Below, piece by piece: positions 60,901-64,000 of a DNA stretch of 64,000 bases. Every line of letters begins with the position of its first letter. Position 1 is the first letter of the stretch. The notes under the pieces were generated by a model. The model was not told the origin of the DNA. It searched no databases and saw nothing but the letters and a program-made list of their open reading frames with translations. Location: the NCBI RefSeq assembly GCF_945859705.1, contig NC_079135.1, positions 36,567,679 to 36,631,678 of the forward strand. Direction: 5' to 3'. The stretch comes from Episyrphus balteatus. Lineage: Eukaryota > Arthropoda > Insecta > Diptera > Syrphidae. The translations under genes were made by a program, and so were the position numbers.

Positions 60901-63159
60901 CTTTAAAATAAAAATGGCCAAAAAAGAGCTATTAAGTTGATATTACATAAGTCACAGAAAAAATAATCGGTAACATTTTTGACGTTTTTTCCACTAAAGC
61001 TTGGTAACACAAACTTTGTTGCCGCAAATATTTCTTTTTCAAAGAACTCCGAGACCGATCATATTACAAATATTCTGGAATGTAGACAAAATTGGCTTTT
61101 ATCGATTAAATTACAGAAAATCGAGACTCTGACACATAAAGTGGTTTCGATTAAAAAATTTACCATAGTTGAATGGGATTTCCAAAGCGTATGCAACCAG
61201 CCTTAGTCTATTAAGTTGATATTTTCTATTTTTGTGTTAATAAATTGAAAACAGTTACCTACTATGTGTGTTGTCGTTAAGAAAATCAAGTTTCCTACTT
61301 TTCTATTTCATCACATGTCGCAAGAGATTTATTTAAATTATCGGAGATTTCTGTGGATTTTATTTATGCACTCACTAATAGGCAGAAATTAATAGATCAT
61401 TTTTGCTACATTTTTGCAACGATTTTTTAATTGGACTTTTAATTATTAAAAGAATAAATTTGGTTTTAAGATTTTTCGGTTGGAGTTATGATCTGACTGC
61501 TATAAAATGTAAAAAATGCAGAAACATGTCATAAATTTTTAATTTAATTAATTTCATTAACCAAAGAATGTGCATATATGTATAATATACATATTTTTTT
61601 TTACTATCGACAAAAATTATAGTTTTTCGCTTAAAACTATAGAATTGACTAATTTTTTATTTTGTGTTTCATGACTAATTGAATTTTAAGTTAAAGAAGC
61701 GTTCCAAAAAATATTTCTAAGAACTGGTTCTAAAGAGAATAAGATTTGGCAAAGAAGAATATTTTAATTGGTTCCGTTTTAACCATAAACGGATTTCTAA
61801 TATTCAGTTTGCTTGAGTTTTTTATTGGTTATGGTTAAGAGTTTGAGATTTCTTTTGAATCGAAAAGCTTCTTATCTATTGAAGCCAAAGAAAAGAAGCA
61901 CTCTTGAAGTCAAACTATGCAACATTAAAAAAATTAGGTAATTTGAAGGTCTACCAATCAGATGAATTTTAATGTGGAATTTTTAAATTGACTTTCAGTT
62001 CTATAATTCAGTTAATCAAAAAAAATAATTCTTAAATAAACATTTTTCTTTTAGGTCCTTAATCAAGTGTGTTCCTCGATAAGAACAAAATATATTTAAT
62101 TAATCGACCTCAATCAGATATTTTTTTTCAAAAAACAATATTAACTTGTTACTCAAAAAATAATGAAATTTTCTTTCATTTGAAAAGTTGTAAATCGATG
62201 TGTACAATGTACATCCTAAATTTGAATTTCACTTTTAAAAAAAATTGTCAATGGCAATTTTCATAAAATTTCAAATATTTAAAACCGTCCGGATCGGCAT
62301 TGATTTGGAAACAGTCTTCTTGGTGTACGCTTTTGACCCTAGTCCACTGTAATTTTTTTCAGAAAGGACTGGATCAATTATTATTTTATAAATCGCCCTT
62401 ATATACAGATTTGACCTTTAAACTTTGGCTAAATTTTTTATCAAAATACTAAAATTAATAATTTGAAATAATAATAAAAAAAATAAACATTTTTATATGA
62501 ATTTATAAACAAAATTAAATTTCTAGTTCATGATAAAATCAAGTTTACAAAAAAAAAAAAAAAACAAATATGTATGTAAAAATTGTATTATTAATGCAAA
62601 TCTCTTAATATTTGCCAAACAAAAGACCGCAGGCAAGATAATTAAAAATCATATAGATTCCAAAAAAACCACAGAAAAAAATATTTACGTTGCTTAATTT
62701 TGTTTATCAAATTGACACATTCTTCGCAAGGTAAGATTAAGTTTTAACGTTTTCACGTGCCTATTTAAACTTGAGAAAGTAACTTTTGTTTTAATTTCCC
62801 AGAAGAAAAGAAAAAAAACTATCTGAATTGAATTCATTGAATCTATTCTTTTCAAATTTTCGGACTACATCAAGTCTTTTAAAAACAAAATAATAAAACT
62901 CGGTTTCGAAATTCTTAAAAAACTAGGAAAACTGCCAACTAGGAATTTATTAAATTACTTTCTTTTAAAAATTAACAAAAAATTATTTAAATTTTTTTCA
63001 GGTAGGTACTTTTTAATTTATCTCTGTATTTTCAATTACTTAAAATTTAAATATTCACTTAAGTAAATTTCTATTCAAAACTTACACAAGTTTGCTGCAA
63101 CTTAATCCAATTAAAATGGCAATCAATGCCCATCGTGATTGTTTTACCAAAGTATCCAT
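42668..63159 (-). CDS. Glycoside hydrolase family 1 (beta-glucosidase / myrosinase-1-like), eight coding exons
   Basis: Secreted or surface family 1 glycosidase that should hydrolyse beta-linked glucosides or galactosides by the retaining double-displacement mechanism; the natural substrate cannot be read from sequence. Coding exons, in gene order: 63159-63086, 54968-54773, 49697-49398, 49320-49143, 48974-48880, 48417-48106, 43235-42997, 42911-42668. All introns are GT-AG, phases join exactly (2,0,0,1,0,0,2), and the total is 1638 nt, 545 aa, usual for the family. Residues 1-24 form a signal peptide. The GH1 N-terminal signature FLWGVASSSYQIEGA is at about 39-53, H152-W153 sit in YHWEMPQ, the acid/base E197 in TINEP, the nucleophile E411 in VTENG, and W452, E459 and W460 in AWSLMDSYEW. 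Glu at the acid/base position argues against plant-type myrosinase chemistry. An N-glycosylation sequon is at N352. The tail (about 525-543) is hydrophobic. No stop or frameshift interrupts it, so the gene looks functional. Fly GH1 genes are often named myrosinase 1-like; orthology is inferred. Confidence 0.95.
42997..43235 (-). CDS. GH1 exon 7: catalytic nucleophile
   Basis: Encodes residues 386-464 plus two bases of Ser465. It reads VVPMGMYKLLMWIKREY, then PPVIVTENGVSDKGG, where E411 of TENG is the nucleophile, and ends IAWSLMDSYEWKAGF, holding the glycone-binding Trp and Glu. The acceptor is CCCATCAG and the donor GTAAGT. Confidence 0.95.
44438..44868. mobile_element. Inverted-repeat element carrying a tRNA-like segment, in GH1 intron 6
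   Basis: Ends CACAGAGAAAAATAGACC and, inward from the right, CACAGAGAAAAATATGACC. A second inverted pair involves AATAAGATTT / AATCTTATT-type words beside the ends. The centre holds a tRNA-like sequence (44577-44647). Part of the same element lies inside the hAT copy at 5561-5948 with a different central insert. The target duplication is unclear (possibly TG). Confidence 0.65.
44577..44647 (-). ncRNA. tRNA-like (SINE-type Pol III promoter) segment, not a functional tRNA
   Basis: The minus strand reads TTGGTTCAGGTGG (A-box-like) and, about 31 nt later, AGTTCGATTCC (B-box-like), normal tRNA gene spacing. The T-arm bases flanking the B box do not pair and no acceptor stem forms, so it cannot be a working tRNA. 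It is best read as a tRNA-derived fragment. Confidence 0.5.
46995..47395. repeat. CTAGTA-rich imperfect inverted repeat in GH1 intron 6
   Basis: Dense in CTAGTAG, TAGTACTAG and AGTAGAC words on both strands. CCATTGGAGGTGGTAGTCTA near 47017 recurs inverted and diverged near 47170 and again in intron 2 near 52820-52835, where the complement reads CCATTCGAGGTGGTAAACTA. Probably an old MITE family. Confidence 0.4.
48106..48417 (-). CDS. GH1 exon 6
   Basis: Encodes residues 282-385 (104 codons, phase 0 at both ends). It starts VGWFGHPIFSKRGNYP, the family 'GWF.HP' segment, then RSRLPSFTLEE and SDFFGINTYTT (N339 and Y341 are the conserved Asn and Tyr near the nucleophile), and ends PEWPGSGSPWLK. 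It holds the sequon at N352. The donor is GTAAGT. Confidence 0.95.
48880..48974 (-). CDS. GH1 exon 5
   Basis: A 95-nt exon encoding the rest of Gly250 and residues 251-281 (GKIGITLDTSWPEAK... to AMQFY). The motif GITLD..W matches the family region after the acid/base strand. The acceptor is CATTTCAAAG and the donor GTAAGT. It is too short to appear as a free open reading frame, but phase and homology fix both ends. Confidence 0.9.
49143..49320 (-). CDS. GH1 exon 4: acid/base catalyst
   Basis: Encodes residues 191-249 plus one base of Gly250. It opens with IWTTINEPWHVCEHGYG; E197 of NEP is the general acid/base. The acceptor is TTATTACAG and the donor AGAG|GTATAA. It is separated from exon 3 by a 77-nt intron. 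Confidence 0.93.
49398..49697 (-). CDS. GH1 exon 3
   Basis: Exactly 100 codons, phase 0 at both ends (acceptor TTTCCAG, donor GTAAAA). It encodes residues 91-190, including NIYRFSIAWPRILPTG and TIYHWEMPQRLQEMGGW. The HW pair (152-153) lines the -1 subsite in family structures. It ends in LFELFGDRIK, just before the acid/base strand. Confidence 0.95.
52680..52910. repeat. Possible diverged copy of the CTAGTA-rich repeat
   Basis: Shares AGTAGTTTACCACCTCGAAT and CTCCAAAGGAACAAG with the 47-kb region. Boundaries are approximate. Confidence 0.3.
53757..53907. mobile_element. 151-bp hairpin MITE in GH1 intron 2
   Basis: Ends AGGCGTGTTTTTTCTA and its complement. Inverted similarity continues through CTCAGTAG and ACTCATTTTT for about 50 bp per side. 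Flanked by TAT on both sides. Confidence 0.65.
54773..54968 (-). CDS. GH1 exon 2: N-terminal signature
   Basis: Encodes residues 26-90. It begins after a polypyrimidine tract and TTTTTCAG and ends ATCATCAG before GTAAGT. It contains RRFPNDFLWGVASSSYQIEG, the conserved first beta-strand of the GH1 barrel; the Gln of YQIEG (Q49) is a glycone-binding residue in the family. It continues through ESIWDH to SDSYHQ, the point where the first long loop ends in GH1 proteins. Confidence 0.95.
56385..56474. repeat. Short hairpin repeat family, copy 2 (inverted)
   Basis: Reads CCCGACAAACAATTTTGGTT through to AGAAGCAAAACTGTTAGTAG, the reverse complement of the copy at 200-286 with few differences. It lies in GH1 intron 1. 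Confidence 0.65.
58082..58213. repeat. Exact tandem duplication, 65-bp unit
   Basis: Two complete copies of a 65-bp unit (58082-58146 and 58147-58211, plus two bases) that contain TTACCCCCTTCCTATGG and CATTTCCACTCCACTGC. I see no difference between copies, so the event is recent or recently homogenised. It lies in GH1 intron 1. Confidence 0.9.
58326..58350 (-). repeat. GCGTATRCGTAC repeat, copy 5
   Basis: The minus strand reads GCTACATGGTGTATGCGTAC followed by TATTTTTTTT. Confidence 0.4.
63086..63159 (-). CDS. GH1 exon 1: signal peptide exon
   Basis: Encodes residues 1-24 plus two bases of codon 25. The start is the ATG at 63159-63157. The peptide has a basic N-region (K6, R9) and a hydrophobic core WALIAILIGLSC, typical of a secretory signal. 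The donor GTAAGT follows at 63085. The two leftover bases GT are completed by the A that opens exon 2, giving Val25. This exon is too short to show as an open reading frame and was found by matching phase and signal-peptide character upstream of exon 2. Confidence 0.85.
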
Positions 63160-63479
63160 ATTTTGTGTTCAAAAATATTTTTAAACAAACACAAAAACTT
63201 AATATTTGCTTATATGAATCCTTAATGCAATAATTTTATGTTAAAAAATCAAATGGCACTTAAAATTGTCAAATAAAAATAAATTCGAAACTTTTCTGTT
63301 TCAAAAATAAGACAAACAATTTTTTGTTTTTCAAATTTTGTTCACCCACTTTTAATTAATATTTTTTTTTTATTTAATTAAACTACTATAAAATAAAATT
63401 AATTGTCCGCCAACTTTAATATAAAAATTTAATAAAATTGTATCACGTTCTGCGCACGATCAATTGTCTCTCACCACAG

Positions 63480-63512
63480 AAGAGTTCTAAGCTGATCACA
63501 GTGTTTATATAT
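63480..63512 (-). promoter_or_regulatory. Predicted TATA-type core promoter of the GH1 gene
   Basis: On the minus strand the sequence reads GGATATATAAACAC, with the TATA box at 63511-63504, about 345 bp upstream of the ATG. A start site about 30 bp downstream would fall near 63481, giving a 5' UTR of about 320 nt. No strong initiator motif is seen there, so the exact start is inferred. The DNA further upstream (63540-63960) is clearly less AT-rich than the rest of the window. Confidence 0.45.
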
Positions 63513-63514
63513 CC

Positions 63515-64000
63515 TCGCATTCGAATGGCGGCGCCCTATAACAAACAAACAAACACCCCGACTCAATTTTAAATTGAATAGAAATACTGGCAGTGGCAGA
63601 AAAATCCCAAATCCAAAACGTATACCGATATCGAATCGCCCGAACACCCGCTCTCTACGTCAGCGTTAGCGTTAAGAGTTAAAACATTAAAACACGTTAG
63701 TTAGGTTCGTTTTAGTCGCGCAGCCAATTCGTATATTTGTATCTGTTTGACGACCGACGACGATGATTATGATTCCTACCCTGGTCCCCACCATTGAATC
63801 ACGATTACTATCACCGCCAACAAGAGTGTCACTGCTAAACTCTGTTGACTCTGACTGTGAATCCGAATCCGAGGGGTATTAACACCTGTTTCTCAAGATT
63901 TATGTCACACTTTTGTCGTCATCATCGTCGTCGGTCGTCGCGTCGAGGGAAATCACACCAAAATATTCATATAGTTTACATTTTTTTGTTTTGTCAATGG
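63515..64000. other. Upstream flank of the GH1 promoter, no gene seen
   Basis: Less AT-rich than the rest, with CGACGA/CGTCGT words and GGCGGCGCC. It could hold promoter-proximal control sites or the first exon of a divergent gene, but no specific signal is convincing. Confidence 0.4.

Larger units (their letters stand above)
54969..63085 (-). other. GH1 intron 1 (8.1 kb)
   Basis: A long AT-rich intron. It holds the hairpin repeat at 56385-56474, the 65-bp tandem duplication at 58082-58213 and one copy of the GCGTATRCGTAC repeat at 58326-58350. I see no nested gene. Large first introns commonly hold enhancers, but no specific site is recognisable. Confidence 0.8.

Overview
The window is AT-rich, intron-bearing eukaryotic DNA, most likely from an insect and probably a fly. 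The evidence is one spliced insect-type glycoside hydrolase family 1 (GH1) gene with GT-AG introns, large AT-rich introns, and a dense load of short DNA transposons and hairpin (foldback/MITE-type) repeats. No species-level claim is possible from sequence alone. There are no bacterial operons, CRISPR arrays, rRNAs or intact tRNA genes.

Right part (about 42.4-63.5 kb, minus strand): a single GH1 beta-glucosidase-like gene. I assembled it as eight coding exons whose phases join exactly, giving 1638 nt including the stop, or 545 aa. It has a signal peptide on a remote first exon, the GH1 N-terminal signature, the TINEP acid/base motif (E197), the VTENG nucleophile motif (E411) and a C-terminal hydrophobic tail suggesting membrane or GPI anchoring. 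Three introns are large (8.1, 5.1 and 4.9 kb) and carry repeats, including an inverted-repeat element with a tRNA-like insert. A TATA box lies about 345 bp upstream of the ATG. Candidate poly(A) signals follow the stop. A 46-codon coding-like reading frame lies in the 3' region and may be an alternative last exon.

Left part (1-42 kb): no convincing protein-coding host gene. It is a mosaic of transposable elements. The most striking are three members of one foldback family: two near-identical copies of about 1.87 kb (13695-15567 and 30812-32689), each with arms of about 930 bp around a 9-nt loop and flanked by TA, and a collapsed relative (2816-4550) that carries its own 640-bp insertion. Others include a dead hAT element with an exact 8-bp target duplication and nested insertions (4982-6216), a 2-kb element with long inverted ends and a decayed protein-coding remnant (37042-39025), a 2.2-kb inverted-repeat element with a 5-bp target duplication inserted in another inverted repeat (39197-41424), Harbinger-like MITEs with TTA duplications, and a TA-flanked 768-bp element (10392-11159).

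A TATA box with a correctly spaced initiator at 21.1 kb, followed 388 bp later by a consensus splice donor, suggests an untranslated first exon of a plus-strand gene. Its coding exons are not visible here and may lie to the right, beyond the window.
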